Position numbers and translations under genes: made by a program. From Paraspadella gotoi (lineage: Eukaryota; Chaetognatha): a stretch of DNA of 64,000 bases. Positions within the stretch are counted from its first letter, which is position 1. Every line of letters begins with the position of its first letter. This document shows, in pieces, positions 47,419 through 57,725 of this stretch. The notes below the pieces were generated by a model. The model was not told where the DNA came from. It worked only from the letters and a program-made list of their open reading frames with translations, and ran no database searches. Where the stretch lies: assembly GCA_051294375.1 (NCBI GenBank), contig CM119263.1:27676568-27740567 (forward strand), given 5' to 3'.

Positions 47419-48500
47419 GTCACAATAACAGCAACAGCAACAACGGAATGTCTTGAGTAAAAATATGATATGAATGACAATGATAAATATAATAATAGTG
47501 TTTAATGACAGATACAATCGGCAGCCAGGGACTAATGCTGTAATTCATAATGGTACTGGCTATGTGATTTTGGCTCCAGCCGGGGCTGAGATTTTGGCTT
47601 TAGCTTGGGCTGTGACCCTAACCAGGGCTAGGGCTCCGGCAAATGACTCGGCTCGCCGAAAAATTTTCCCGCCCGGGGTTCATTACCGATAATAGAGGGC
47701 AAAAGTCGGGAGCGTTGGTCGGCCCGGGGGCCAGAGTTATAATAGTTAGTAGCCATTAGTAGTTGGACTGACCGCTAAAGTTTTTCGTTATTTAAAAATG
47801 CAAGAAGTAGGGTCTTGTTTTGAAGTGGATTGATTCTCTCTCCTTGTTTAGCCTCTTGGGAAATTCTCTTTCTCTCGGAGAAATTAATAACTGATTCAGT
47901 TTTGGAGGAAAAAGGGAAGCGGGGGGGAGGCGGAGAGAAAGAGGTTGTGAGAGAGGAAAACAAGGTTTTAAACCCGGTTGAGCCACAGTTTTATTATTTA
48001 TTACGCGCTACGTGCTTAGTACGTTTTGTAGTTCATATAGGCCACTTTAAAGTTTCGATAACAATAGTTTTTTTTTTTACTCAGAAAATTAAATTAGTGC
48101 TTTATTTTTTTTATATATTTCTTTGTTGTTTTTTTTCAAAACCCATTTTTAGAGCTTAAATTTAGATTTTTTTCGGCAAGACGATTGCCCTTTTATTTTT
48201 CAACGATGCTATTTTTATTCGGCCATTTTGATCCAACGTCGCCTCTAGCGGCGAACAGGGGGAATTAATCATCGTCTCCTCGCGCGCAAACAAGTTTTCA
48301 ATCTCCATTTAACGGCGGGAATTTGATGGGAACAAAAAAATTGAATGTTCCACGTCACAGACAAAAATTGAACAAAGTTTAAAATATTTTAATATTTTAT
48401 TGTTTTATAACATTATTTTAAATATTTTCTTTGGTTTTGAGAAAATAATAATAATGTCAATATACTAAGTTCTTTTCACCGAGAAAGAGCGAAAAAGAGG
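47037..48500. other. No gene recognised
   Basis: ACC/CAC-rich text at 47140-47230 and (CAT)n at 47390-47418. GGCT-rich repeats lie at 47560-47640, followed by TTTTCCCGCC (E2F-like) at about 47663. Confidence 0.4.
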
Positions 48501-48515
48501 AAAAAGAAAGAAAGC

Positions 48516-48551
<36 letters not shown>

Positions 48552-48714
48552 TTCGTAGTTTTTGGGTGAAACATAGTACGTCTTTTAACAACTCCCCTGC
48601 CGCCTGAAAAAGCACCATCAAGGCGGAAAGGAAAAAGCAAGGGAAAAGGAATAAAGAATAGAGAGAGACAGAAACGGGACTCGGGTTAAATGGCCGAAAA
48701 GAGGAGAATGGAAA

Positions 48715-49010
48715 GGGTTTTTTAAGGCTGAAAATGGAAAAAATGGAAAGGCTGAAAAGGGAAAAATGGAAAAGGTTTTTTAATGCTAAAAATGGAAAAA
48801 ATGGAAAGGCTGAAAAGGGCAAAATGGAAAAGGTCTTTAAAAGCTGAAAAGGGAAAAAAAAATTGAAAAGGGAAAAATGAAAATGGTTTTTTAAGGCTGA
48901 AAAGGGAAAAATGGAAAAGTTTTTTAAAGACCAAAAATGGAAAAATGGAAAAGCCGAAAAGGTTTTTAAAGACTGAAAAGGGAAAAATGGAAAAGGTTTT
49001 TAAAAGGGAA
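48715..49010. repeat. Degenerate minisatellite 'ggctgaaaagggaaaaatgg'
   Basis: About eight irregular units of 30-36 bp, with 'aaaggttttttaa' spacers. Confidence 0.75.
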
Positions 49011-50225
49011 GACTAAAGGGACGACTAAAGAGAAGAGTAAAGGGGATTGAAAAAATTCGGAAGGTAATAGCGAGAAAAGTAGGATAGATAACAAGGTAAA
49101 CTGTTTTAACCACATTAAACATTCTACTTAAATGTGCAGGAAAAAAAAGGTCTGCCATATTTTTATTACGGAGAAAAATATATAATGGAGATATTGTGTA
49201 TTAACTTTCCTTTACTGTACGTTTCGAATTTAGAGAAAAACAATTTTTGAATTGTTTGTCAACGAATTATATTTGGACAATCAGTTAGTCGGACATGTTT
49301 CGACTCTGCAGTGAGAGTGTTCTTATGTTCTTATTATATCTTATTGACAGAATCACTGATTTAAAGATTTAAAGATAAAAATAATTTTCAAAACCTGATA
49401 TTTAAGATCTCGTGGAAAGCAACAAGCAACAAGCAGATTGTAAATATTTTCCGCTCTTGAGTTTTTTTAATTTTTTTATTTTTTGTGGTTTTTCAATTTA
49501 ATAAACAAAAAGAAACTGACAGAAAAAAATACCGATTTACTCAGGTTCGCTCGAAGTTGTTATAGAAATTTTCATTTTATTTCTTTCGCCCGTGGGTAAA
49601 CAAACAAACAATCAAAAACAACTAAAGATAAAGAAGTTTGTAGGAATTAAAACATATGAGCATCGAAGGGACTTTAACGCCTCTAGAAAAAAAGATACTG
49701 TCATCGACCAAAAATTCGGTAAATATTTCAAATGAACTTGAGGTATAAATTAAAAGGAAACGAACTTGAGACTAACCTAGAAGTAACAAACGTCGTGTTT
49801 AGCAGAAACAATAAATTCAGATTTCCAGTTTCTCTACGAAGGATCGAGAATCTAAGAGTCGTGGAAGGTCAAAGTCAAGAGCGAATACGAAACCAAACCG
49901 ATTCCGGTTTCTGACAAAGAGTTTGGTCATCGTTAAAGATGAAGAAAACAAGAAACAAAAACTGCGGATGAGATTGACAAATAACAGAAGGAAAAAATAT
50001 AAACAATACGAAGTATCGCATGTGAAACAAAAAACATACAAAAAAAAAAAGATATAAAATAATAAAAGATAAACAAAATACTGCGGATAATATTGACAAA
50101 TAACAAAAGAAAACAAAAGGAAAAAATCAACAAAACTTCGATAAAACATTTTTGGAAAAAATTTTTAAAAAGAATTTTCGTTATTTTTTTGTCTCACGCG
50201 TCAATTGGACAATCGCACAATTGGA
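49011..50225. other. No gene seen
   Basis: AT-rich. Minus frames of 49817-50149 are low-complexity hydrophobic. Confidence 0.45.
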
Positions 50226-50336
50226 CTAGAATTTATTAAAAAATAAATAAATAAATAAATAAATAAATAAATACAATAAATAAATAAATAAATAAATAAT
50301 AAATAAATAAAATAAATAAAATAATATAAATAATAA

Positions 50337-50372
<36 letters not shown>

Positions 50373-50400
50373 AAATAAATAAATAAATAATATAATAAAA
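50226..50400. repeat. (TAAA)n microsatellite, interrupted
   Basis: About 40 units with a few ATA shifts. It ends 5 bases before the transporter ATG, so it must form that gene's 5' UTR or core promoter. Confidence 0.96.
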
Positions 50401-50405
50401 AAAAT

Positions 50406-51380
50406 ATGACCTCCCACTTCGTCTTCGAATCTATCTTCGCCGTCACCTTCGCCATCTTGACGACTCTGTGCTGGAGTTACCTCAACATCGTCGTCAACGT
50501 CCTGGAGGACCGACTCGACTGGCTCCTCACCGTTTCCGCCATCGCCGTCTTCGCCGTCCCCACCGCCGCGCCGCTGGCCTTCCACTTCCGCGCCTCGCCG
50601 CTCGGCGACGCCGGCCTGTCCGCCTGGCGCCGGCCTCACCTGGTGCTAGCGCCGGCGGCGGAGGTGCTGGCCAAGGTGCTGATCTTTTGGGCGATGAACG
50701 GATGTCCAGTGGGCGACGCGGTGACGTTGTCGAATCTCCTCGTCGTGTGGACGGCGATCGGCGTGGCAGTGAGGAGACGAAGGGCGCCGAGTCTCGTCAC
50801 AATCGGCGCCATCGTCGTCACACTCGTCGGCGTCGTCCTCATCTATAAACCGACGTTTATCTTCGGCGACAACGATGACAACAACGACAATGAAAGATTC
50901 CCTGACAAGAAACTCTATTATCTCCTGTCTCTCTTAATCTCTCTCCCTTACACTTACATCTTCGTCGCCAACGATTACGTTCAAAGAGGCGGCGCCGTCC
51001 ATTGGTCCGTTTATCACCTCAACTTCGCCATCGTCGCCGTCGTCGTCGTCATCGTCGGGTGGGCGTGTCGCTGGGGCGTCTCTAGTCGTCTCGTCGCTTC
51101 GTGGAGCGGCGTCGACGGACTCGGAGCCGGCGTCCTCGGCGCCATCGACGTGGCGGGGCGCTTCGGTCTCATCTTCGCGTCGCAGTTGATAGATGGCGAC
51201 ATCATCGCCGTTTTGGTCACGCTGGAGATTCCCGTTACTTACGCGCTCGGGTTCGTCTTTCTAAATCAGACGCCCGATGCGGAAGGAATTTGCGGCGTCC
51301 TTTTGATCTTCGGCGCCATCGTGACTATAACTGTGAAAGACGTCGTCGACAACAGGTCTAAAGATCGAATCGAGTATTAG
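50406..51380 (+). CDS. Drug/metabolite-type transporter, SLC35G-like
   Basis: 324 codons in one exon, ATG at 50406, TAG at 51378-51380. It has about ten hydrophobic helices arranged as two EamA repeats (about residues 10-148 and 172-310). Between them is an acidic, asparagine-rich loop (DNDDNNDNE, 155-163). Diagnostic text in the first repeat is PVGDAVTLSN (101-110) and GVVLIYKPTFIFG (142-154). These match the GDA motif and the LI-x-x-P-x-F-x-FG end of SLC35G and related membrane proteins. The second repeat keeps a GAIDVAGRF helix and LEIPVTYALGFVFLNQTP. The likely role is small-molecule transport across an internal or plasma membrane; the substrate is unknown. Codon use is strongly GC-ending (GTC, GCC, GAC), like the receptor exon at 2.3 kb and unlike the AT-rich genes at 23-29 kb. 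No intron: a retrocopy or a naturally single-exon gene. Confidence 0.85.
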   Translation: MTSHFVFESIFAVTFAILTTLCWSYLNIVVNVLEDRLDWLLTVSAIAVFAVPTAAPLAFHFRASPLGDAGLSAWRRPHLVLAPAAEVLAKVLIFWAMNGCPVGDAVTLSNLLVVWTAIGVAVRRRRAPSLVTIGAIVVTLVGVVLIYKPTFIFGDNDDNNDNERFPDKKLYYLLSLLISLPYTYIFVANDYVQRGGAVHWSVYHLNFAIVAVVVVIVGWACRWGVSSRLVASWSGVDGLGAGVLGAIDVAGRFGLIFASQLIDGDIIAVLVTLEIPVTYALGFVFLNQTPDAEGICGVLLIFGAIVTITVKDVVDNRSKDRIEY

Positions 51381-51980
51381 GATCTCGGAGAGAAACTTTG
51401 AATTTGAATCTGGATAATTATTATTGCTTGTTTTAGGTAATATGTATGTAAATAATAAATAAATAATTGAAAGAGGCCTTTTGAAATAATCGTTCATTGC
51501 TATTACTATATACAGTCAGACGAGTTAGGTTGAAAAATTATTTGGAATTATGATTTGGAGATGAAAGTAGAAAAAAGTAGTAAAAAAAAAATACAAAAAA
51601 ACAAAAGACAAAGACTCGTCCAAGAGAAAGACAGGTCGAGAAAGCAAAGGAAAGAAAACTGAATCCAGCGTCCGGAAACGCCGAGCCGTCCAAAACGCGA
51701 TTAAACATTTAAAGAATCTGTGTCACAACATTTCCGACGACAACGACAATGAGTTAAATAGAGTTTTGGCCGCATCGCGAGAGACTAGAAAACCGTTCTA
51801 TCATCGCTCTAATGCTCCACGTTTAATATATTTTTACTTATCTAAGTTATACTTATTTGCAGAAATAAAGCGTCCATATAAACACTTTTTTTTCTGAATT
51901 TATACTTTTTCAATCTTTGTGTGAGCTTTCACTATCCTCTGCGTCTCTCCCCCAAAAAAATATCGTTGGAAGGTTTCATC
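51381..51980 (+). other. 3' flank of the transporter, with AATAAA signals
   Basis: AATAAA-type signals at about 51454 and 51863. The second would give a roughly 500-base 3' UTR. An open frame lies inside (next entry). The LTR element begins at 51981. Confidence 0.5.
51571..51897 (+). pseudogene. Open frame without start, basic protein-like
   Basis: 109 codons between stops. The text (VRKRRAVQNAIKHLKNL, ISDDNDNELNRVLAASRE) looks like normal protein, and the codons match those of the transporter gene. There is no ATG in this frame. An ATG at 51561 opens a different frame that ends after 33 lysine-rich codons. One base less in the A-runs at 51582-51600 would join that ATG to the long frame. So it may be a small gene with a homopolymer error, an exon, or chance. 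Confidence 0.3.
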
Positions 51981-52505
51981 TGTAGCTTGAGGCCAACCAG
52001 GCAACTGAAAATTCTGAATTCAAATCTCAGATTTATAGATTAAGCAAACTTTAAATCTTTTGTTTATTTCTATTACAAAGTATTATTTGACCCTCTGAAG
52101 ATGGCTCTGTGAAAATCCTTTTGTATTATGTTTCAGACTGTTTACTTTTGAAATTGTTAAACTGAATTAATTCAGTCTTGTCTTATGCACTCTTCGCGAA
52201 TACATCAAAACAATTAATAAACTATCTCGGCTTGTTTTTATTAAATCATCAAATGTAATCAATACATTAAATAATGATGTCATGAAACTCGAGTTAAAGT
52301 TTAATAATAAATTGAATTAAATCATTTTAATATTACTACAAATAAACTCTGAGTAAGAATAAACAATTTGAGTTACCGTTCCTGCTTTCCCTGTGTCATT
52401 GCCAATCAATTACTATCATCATTGATGGCACAACTTAGTCACATGAACTCCTGTGGGCAAGACCTTTCGTAACGCTGTAGCTGGCCTCAATAGGTCAACC
52501 ACACA
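51981..52505 (+). repeat. 5' LTR
   Basis: Starts TGTAG, ends CACACA. Positions 51984-52505 match 58066-58587 at a constant offset of 6082; the only difference I saw is A at 52471 versus C at 58553. Compared with the 3' LTR it lacks 28 bases right after TGTAG, consistent with a deletion between two AG dinucleotides. AATAAA at about 52341 may be the polyadenylation signal. Confidence 0.9.
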
Positions 52506-52523
52506 TGGTGAGAACGACGACGA
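52506..52523 (+). promoter_or_regulatory. Primer-binding site
   Basis: TGGTGAGAACGACGACG directly follows the LTR end. TGGTGA and CGACG match the complement of the 3' end of tRNA-Trp (the primer reported for CsRn1), but the middle differs, so the tRNA is not certain. The leader continues to 52689. Confidence 0.6.
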
Positions 52524-52689
52524 AACAAAACCAACCTTCAAAACGGGGAGACAGCGGAATCAACCCTTTCCCAAGGTAAGATTGGGTTAGAAATCTGGGA
52601 TTTAAGCCAATCGCCCAATCGGCTCACGCTTATCCTTTCTCTTCCATGCTCCCCACGTTATCTACATCTCGACGGAGTCAAACGAATCC

Positions 52690-53760
52690 ATGAGCGGGTC
52701 CGACCTTCGATCTCGCTTACGCTCAGCCCAAAGAGACGCCGACGACGCTGCTAGACTGCAACTACCATTCGGGTTCGGACGCGGTCATCGCTCTCGATCA
52801 ATATCGCCAGCCTTCGCCGACGCAGCGCCGGAATTCGAGTATCCGGCGACGGAAACGCAAGCCAACATGGCGACAGCTGACGCAGCTCCTCGCGATATAC
52901 ACGACGAAAACGCCGAGTTACGCGCTGCACTCGCTGCCGCGACCCGGGCACTCGAGCGAGCTTCCAATAGGAAGCCCGATCTCCCTGATTTCGATGTCGT
53001 CAACATCGAGATTTGGATTAAACGGGTGGAGGCCGCCTACACCCGCTCAGGCATCACCGCGGCCAAAAACAAATTCGCACATCTTGAGAGCAAGATAGGA
53101 ACGAACGTCGACCCTACTATCAATAAATTTCTATTCGGCGAAGCTACCGATGAGTCTTGGAGGCAGTTCTTAGCGTATCTACGAAAGGAATATGGCCTTA
53201 CGCGCCGCCAGCAGGCGGCCCATATCCTTGACGCCCTCGACGTTGACGCCACCAAACCATCGAAGATGCTAGCCCAATTAGAAGAGAAGACGAAGAACCT
53301 GACGTTGGACGACATCCGGAAGGAGAAAATCCTTCGAGAGATCCCACTAGAGATTCGCCGGCAATTAGAAGACAAGGCCGACGACATGACAGCTCATGAG
53401 CTCTGCCAGATCGCCGATCGACATTACGACAAGGACGGCAACATTAAAATTCGCCAAACACCCTCTCTAGTGAGTAATATCGACAAAGGACGCCGCGATC
53501 GACTGACCGACCGACTCGACAGCAGCTCGAGCGACGAGGACGCGATCAACGCCGTCGATAGTCGTCCACGAAAAAAGTTTAGCAGCAAGCGACGACCAGC
53601 TCCACCTCCAAAAGGCAAAAGCAAATCGAAACTAACGACACTGTGCTCTAAACACATCAAGTTTGGAGACGAAGCATGGGCATGCGAGCCTGGGTGCGCG
53701 AGATTCGATGAAATGAAGGCCAAGAAGGAGGGAAATGCCAAAGGGGGCCGACGACGGTGA
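52690..53760 (+). CDS. gag: Gag of the LTR element
   Basis: 356 codons, ATG at 52690 after a 184-base leader, TGA at 53758-53760. It forms the virus-like particle and binds the element RNA. The N-terminal part has an alanine/glutamate coiled-coil-like helix (about residues 74-93). The middle holds the capsid-like domain with W..F..YL and an RRQQAAHIL segment, and the C-terminal part is basic. The zinc finger is C319-x2-H322-x9-C332-x3-C336, which is the CHCC type rather than the common CCHC knuckle. A low-complexity SSSSDEDAINAV linker precedes it. Codon use is balanced, unlike the GC-rich or AT-rich host genes. Confidence 0.9.
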   Translation: MSGSDLRSRLRSAQRDADDAARLQLPFGFGRGHRSRSISPAFADAAPEFEYPATETQANMATADAAPRDIHDENAELRAALAAATRALERASNRKPDLPDFDVVNIEIWIKRVEAAYTRSGITAAKNKFAHLESKIGTNVDPTINKFLFGEATDESWRQFLAYLRKEYGLTRRQQAAHILDALDVDATKPSKMLAQLEEKTKNLTLDDIRKEKILREIPLEIRRQLEDKADDMTAHELCQIADRHYDKDGNIKIRQTPSLVSNIDKGRRDRLTDRLDSSSSDEDAINAVDSRPRKKFSSKRRPAPPPKGKSKSKLTTLCSKHIKFGDEAWACEPGCARFDEMKAKKEGNAKGGRRR

Positions 53761-56700
53761 ACGCCGTCCCCCACGATTCTACTCAATCACCGGCGTCAAA
53801 CAACCTCATCTATATTCGAGACGCCGGGGATAGGACGAGATGGCTTGTCGATGGAGGAGCTCTTTTATCAATCATTCCGCCAACTCAGCAACAACGTAAT
53901 CAAGGCCCCGATCCTAATATGAAGCTTCAAGCAGCAAACGGCTCGTCGATTGAATGCTTTGGAACGGCGGACAGAACGGTTCAGTTGGGAAACAGGAAAT
54001 ATGAATATCGCTTCGTCGTAGCCGATGTAAAGCAGAATATTCTGGGAGCCGACTTCTTAGCGGAAAATTTCCTGGCACCCAACCACCGAGACGGGCTCCT
54101 AATCGATCTCCAGGACTATTCAACAATTGCAGCAGCGACGTCAAACGAAACCGCAGCACATGTCAATTTTGTAGACCGAAAAGGAGAACAATTTTACAAG
54201 CTATTAGACTCCTTCCCCTCGCTCTCGACGCCCACCTTCGAAGTGAAGGATCCTAAACATGGCGTAACCCATTCAATTCCAACAGAGGGACGCCCATGCC
54301 AGGCGAAAGCTCGACGACTCGACCCTGAGAAGCTAGCCGTGGCTAAGAGAGAATTGGAGAAGATGGTATCCTTAGGGGTTGCCAAAAGGGGAAAATCAGA
54401 ATGGTCCTCCCCTCTCCATGTCGTCTCAAAGCCTGACGGCGGTTGGAGGTGTTGCGGTGACTACCGCCGCCTGAACGCTCAGACGGTCGACGACCGTTAT
54501 CCTGTGAAGCTGCTATCAGATTTCAATTCACAACTGGAGGGCAAGACGATCTTTTCGAAGATCGACTTGCTCAAAGGTTATCACCAGATTCCAGTGAATC
54601 CGGATGATGTCAAAAAGACAGCCGTGATAACACCTTTCGGGCTGTATGTATTTCCCCGCTGTCCATTTGGCCTGAAGAATGCAGGCCAAGATTTTCAGCG
54701 CCTGATGGACGAAATCTTGGGGGAAATACCACACACATTTGTGTATCTCGACGACATACTCGTCGCCTCTTCATCCCCTGAAGAGCACATGCAGGACCTC
54801 GAACGGGTATTCAAAGCCTTGGATCAAAATGGATTAGTGGTCAACACTAAAAAGTGCCTGTTAGGCCAGGAATCATTAGAGTTTCTCGGCTTTCTCGTCG
54901 ACAGACACGGAGTCCGACCACTTCCAGAAAGAGTACAAACTCTACAAGAAACGACAAGACCCACATCGATAAAAGAGTTACAAAGATTTCTGGGTATGAT
55001 AAACTACTATCGAAGGTTTATCCCCAGAGTCGCGCATCGCTGCGCCCCGTTGTATGAAGCTCTAAGTGGGAAGCCAAAGGCGTTAAACTGGACAAGCGAA
55101 TGCGAGCAAGCCTTCGAGGCGATCAAGGAGGGCCTCATATCGGCAGCTCTTCTCCATCATCCTCGCACAGGCGCCCAGTTGTGCGTCACGACAGACGCGT
55201 CGGATCACGCGGTCGGAGCGGTGCTCGAGCAGCGAGGGCCAAAGGGCTGGGAGCCATTGGCCTTCTTCTCAGCAAAACTCGCGAAAAACCAGAAACTCTG
55301 GCCGCCATTCGATCGCGAGCTATTCGGCGCGTTCAGAGCCGTTCGACACTTTCGCCATTGGATTGAGGGCCGTGCTTTTACCTTATATACAGACCATCAA
55401 AGTCTAGTATCGGCGATAAGGAAAAAGACGGAACCTCAGACGATGAGACAATCTTATCAGCTTTCGGCGATAGCTGAGTTTACAACGGACGTTCGCTATT
55501 TGAAAGGCAAAGCCAACGTAGTAGCAGACGCCTTATCGCGCCCAAATGCCACTCCAAACTCAACTCAAAACATAGGCGATAAAAACGAAGGCGAAAAAGC
55601 GAAAAAAACCGTCCCTGCTAGCTCAACAAGCCAAACGACAAATACCGCCGCCTTCGCGAACTCAATCGCGGCGAAAAAGGGAAATCTAGCTGAATGGACT
55701 GGCCAAAAGACAGCTACCGCGGGCTTCGCGCCGGAAATTCATCTGGAAATGGCGAAGCCGGCCACGCTGTCAAGCCAAACGACACCTACCACTGACTTCG
55801 CGCCGGAAATTCATCTGGAAATGGCGAAGCCAGCCATGTCGTCACGCCAAACGACAGCTACCTCGATCCCGAATACTCTCGCGCCGAGAATTCACTCAGA
55901 AATCGCCAAATCAGCCGCGTCAAACAGCCAAGAGATAGCTACCGCGAGCAATAACATCGAAAACACGGATTACTCGATCAAAGAAAATCGTTTGGAAGAT
56001 GTAAACGCCGTTATCGCCTCACTTACAAATTTTGAAATCGATTTCGAGCAGATGGCTCGAGAACAGGTGCTCGACCCAGAATTTCAGCGGATAAACGAGG
56101 ACGCTCGAAGTGGATTAACGTTCAGAAAAATTAGAGTCGGAAACCAAGACCTAATAGCGGACATTTCAAACGGTCCGGCCCGGCCATATGTTCCAGCATC
56201 ATGGCGCCGGAAAGTATTCAACGTCATCCATGGATTAGGCCATCCAGGGATAGAAGCGACTCGTAAGGCAATCGCTGCCAAATTCGTATGGACTAGTATG
56301 AGACAAGATGTCTCCAACTGGGCTCGAAATTGCATAAACTGCCAAAAAGCGAAAATAGTCAAACATACAGTGCCAGATATCGGAGAATTCAAAGTCCCGG
56401 CACGGCGATTTCAGCACTTAAATATTGACTTAGTCAAAATGCCTAAGTCGAACGGTTTTTGCCATTTATTAACAATAGTTGATAGATTTTCGAGATGGCC
56501 TACTGCGATTCCAATACGTGACACGCTGACGCCGACGATACTAGACGCGCTGAGCTTAAATTGGATTAGCGTATTTGGAACCCCTTCGATCATCACAACG
56601 GACAGAGGTAGCCAATTTACCTCGAATCTATGGAAACAACTTACCAAACAGTGGGGAATTAAAAGCCAAGTAACAACAGCTTATCATCCACAAGCTAATG

Positions 56701-57725
56701 GCCTCGTCGAAAGGTTTCATCGACGACTAAAAGAATCGCTAAGTGCACTTGCAAACGAAGAAAAAGAGAACTGGTTCTGGAAGCTGCCCCTTACCTTATT
56801 GGCTATCAGGACCACCGTCAAGGAGGATATCGGAGCCTCAGCCGCGGACCTAGTCTTCGGCGAGGGCATTGGAATCCCTGGCAACTTACTCGGCGACGCT
56901 CAAAACAACGACAACGAACTAAATAGACAAAGGAGAAATCAACTCTCTAAGCTCCGAGTCGAAGTAGCGCGCCTCCAACCGAAACCGACCTCAGCTCATC
57001 GACAACCAGCGGTACACCTTCCGAGTAATCTCGACACAGCGAAATACGTCTTCATTCGACGGGCAGGGGTGCAACCACCTCTAATACCTCCCTACGAAGG
57101 ACCCTATAGAGTCGTCCGTCGAAACGGGCTAAACGTCACCGTCGATATTCCGAGCAAAGGTCGAGAAACAGTAAACGTCGCCCGTGTGAAGCCGGCCTGG
57201 ATTAGTGACGACGACGAGCAGGTCGAGGACCCAGAACCACAATGGGAGAGACGCCCAGGTCGCCGACCAGGGGTCAGGACGAGACAGCCGGCGCCAACGA
57301 CAAGAAAAACGCGATCGATGACTAAACGCGCAGCGTCGCCTTCTCCTACTCCTCCTCCTCCTCCTCCTCTTTCCCCCACTGTCTCCCCAACTTCACCCAA
57401 TCAACCCCACCTTCCACCCAACCCCCACCTATCCTCTCAACGCTTTTTCCTCGCTCCTTCCCATTCTCCAGAGCCTCCACGTGAGACCGCTCCACCGCGA
57501 GAGAAAAATCACAACAACAACAACCGCGAAAACAATCAAAATGAGCCAACGTGTAGGTTTTCGCGTCCAACGGCAGAAAACTGTTTGAATAAAGCCTACA
57601 ACAACTATCCTCGACCAACATATGCTGTCGTATTGAAAGAACTACTGGCTCGACAAAAAAGGGAAAACAACAACAAGAACAAAAACGAAAACAAAAGACA
57701 AGAACAAAAAACAAAATCCCTTTAA
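53712..57725 (+). CDS. pol: Pol of the LTR element (protease, RT, RNase H, integrase)
   Basis: Open from 53712, overlapping gag by 49 bases in the -1 frame. Translation by -1 shift is likely near the G-run at 53743-53747; no ATG is needed. Numbering from the GTG at 53757: the protease motif is at 32-34 (LVDGGALLS, an unusual D-G-G instead of D-[ST]-G), with ILGADFL at 95-101. Reverse transcriptase spans about 180-400 with YLDD at 330-333. RNase H has TDASD at 479-483, DREL and TDHQ. Integrase has an H-H-C-C finger (HGLGHPG, CINC) and catalytic D891, D949 and E985 with 35 residues between the last two. An imperfect 24-27 residue repeat (FAPEIHLEMAKPA) lies between RNase H and integrase. The last 150 residues are proline- and asparagine-rich with no chromodomain seen. 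Stop at 57723-57725. Confidence 0.93.
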   Translation, partial: NEGQEGGKCQRGPTTVNAVPHDSTQSPASNNLIYIRDAGDRTRWLVDGGALLSIIPPTQQQRNQGPDPNMKLQAANGSSIECFGTADRTVQLGNRKYEYRFVVADVKQNILGADFLAENFLAPNHRDGLLIDLQDYSTIAAATSNETAAHVNFVDRKGEQFYKLLDSFPSLSTPTFEVKDPKHGVTHSIPTEGRPCQAKARRLDPEKLAVAKRELEKMVSLGVAKRGKSEWSSPLHVVSKPDGGWRCCGDYRRLNAQTVDDRYPVKLLSDFNSQLEGKTIFSKIDLLKGYHQIPVNPDDVKKTAVITPFGLYVFPRCPFGLKNAGQDFQRLMDEILGEIPHTFVYLDDILVASSSPEEHMQDLERVFKALDQNGLVVNTKKCLLGQESLEFLGFLVDRHGVRPLPERVQTLQETTRPTSIKELQRFLGMINYYRRFIPRVAHRCAPLYEALSGKPKALNWTSECEQAFEAIKEGLISAALLHHPRTGAQLCVTTDASDHAVGAVLEQRGPKGWEPLAFFSAKLAKNQKLWPPFDRELFGAFRAVRHFRHWIEGRAFTLYTDHQSLVSAIRKKTEPQTMRQSYQLSAIAEFTTDVRYLKGKANVVADALSRPNATPNSTQNIGDKNEGEKAKKTVPASSTSQTTNTAAFANSIAAKKGNLAEWTGQKTATAGFAPEIHLEMAKPATLSSQTTPTTDFAPEIHLEMAKPAMSSRQTTATSIPNTLAPRIHSEIAKSAASNSQEIATASNNIENTDYSIKENRLEDVNAVIASLTNFEIDFEQMAREQVLDPEFQRINEDARSGLTFRKIRVGNQDLIADISNGPARPYVPASWRRKVFNVIHGLGHPGIEATRKAIAAKFVWTSMRQDVSNWARNCINCQKAKIVKHTVPDIGEFKVPARRFQHLNIDLVKMPKSNGFCHLLTIVDRFSRWPTAIPIRDTLTPTILDALSLNWISVFGTPSIITTDRGSQFTSNLWKQLTKQWGIKSQVTTAYHPQANGLVERFHRRLKESLSALANEEKENWFWKLPLTLLAIRTTVKEDIGASAADLVFGEGIGIPGNLLGDAQNNDNELNRQRRNQLSKLRVEVARLQPKPTSAHRQPAVHLPSNLDTAKYVFIRRAGVQPPLIPPYEGPYRVVRRNGLNVTVDIPSKGRETVNVARVKPAWISDDDEQVEDPEPQWERRPGRRPGVRTRQPAPTTRKTRSMTKRAASPSPTPPPPPPLSPTVSPTSPNQPHLPPNPHLSSQRFFLAPSHSPEPPRETAPPREKNHNNNNRENNQNEPTCRFSRPTAENCLNKAYNNYPRPTYAVVLKELLARQKRENNNKNKNENKRQEQKTKSL

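Noticed and set aside
53757-53759. GTG as the start codon of pol
   Set aside because: The frame is open from 53712. Ty3/gypsy pol is normally made by frameshift from gag, so GTG is only a numbering point.
55100-55366. Short ORFs in other frames of pol (also 54854-55057, 56084-56647, 57104-57756)
   Set aside because: Shadows of the pol reading frame.
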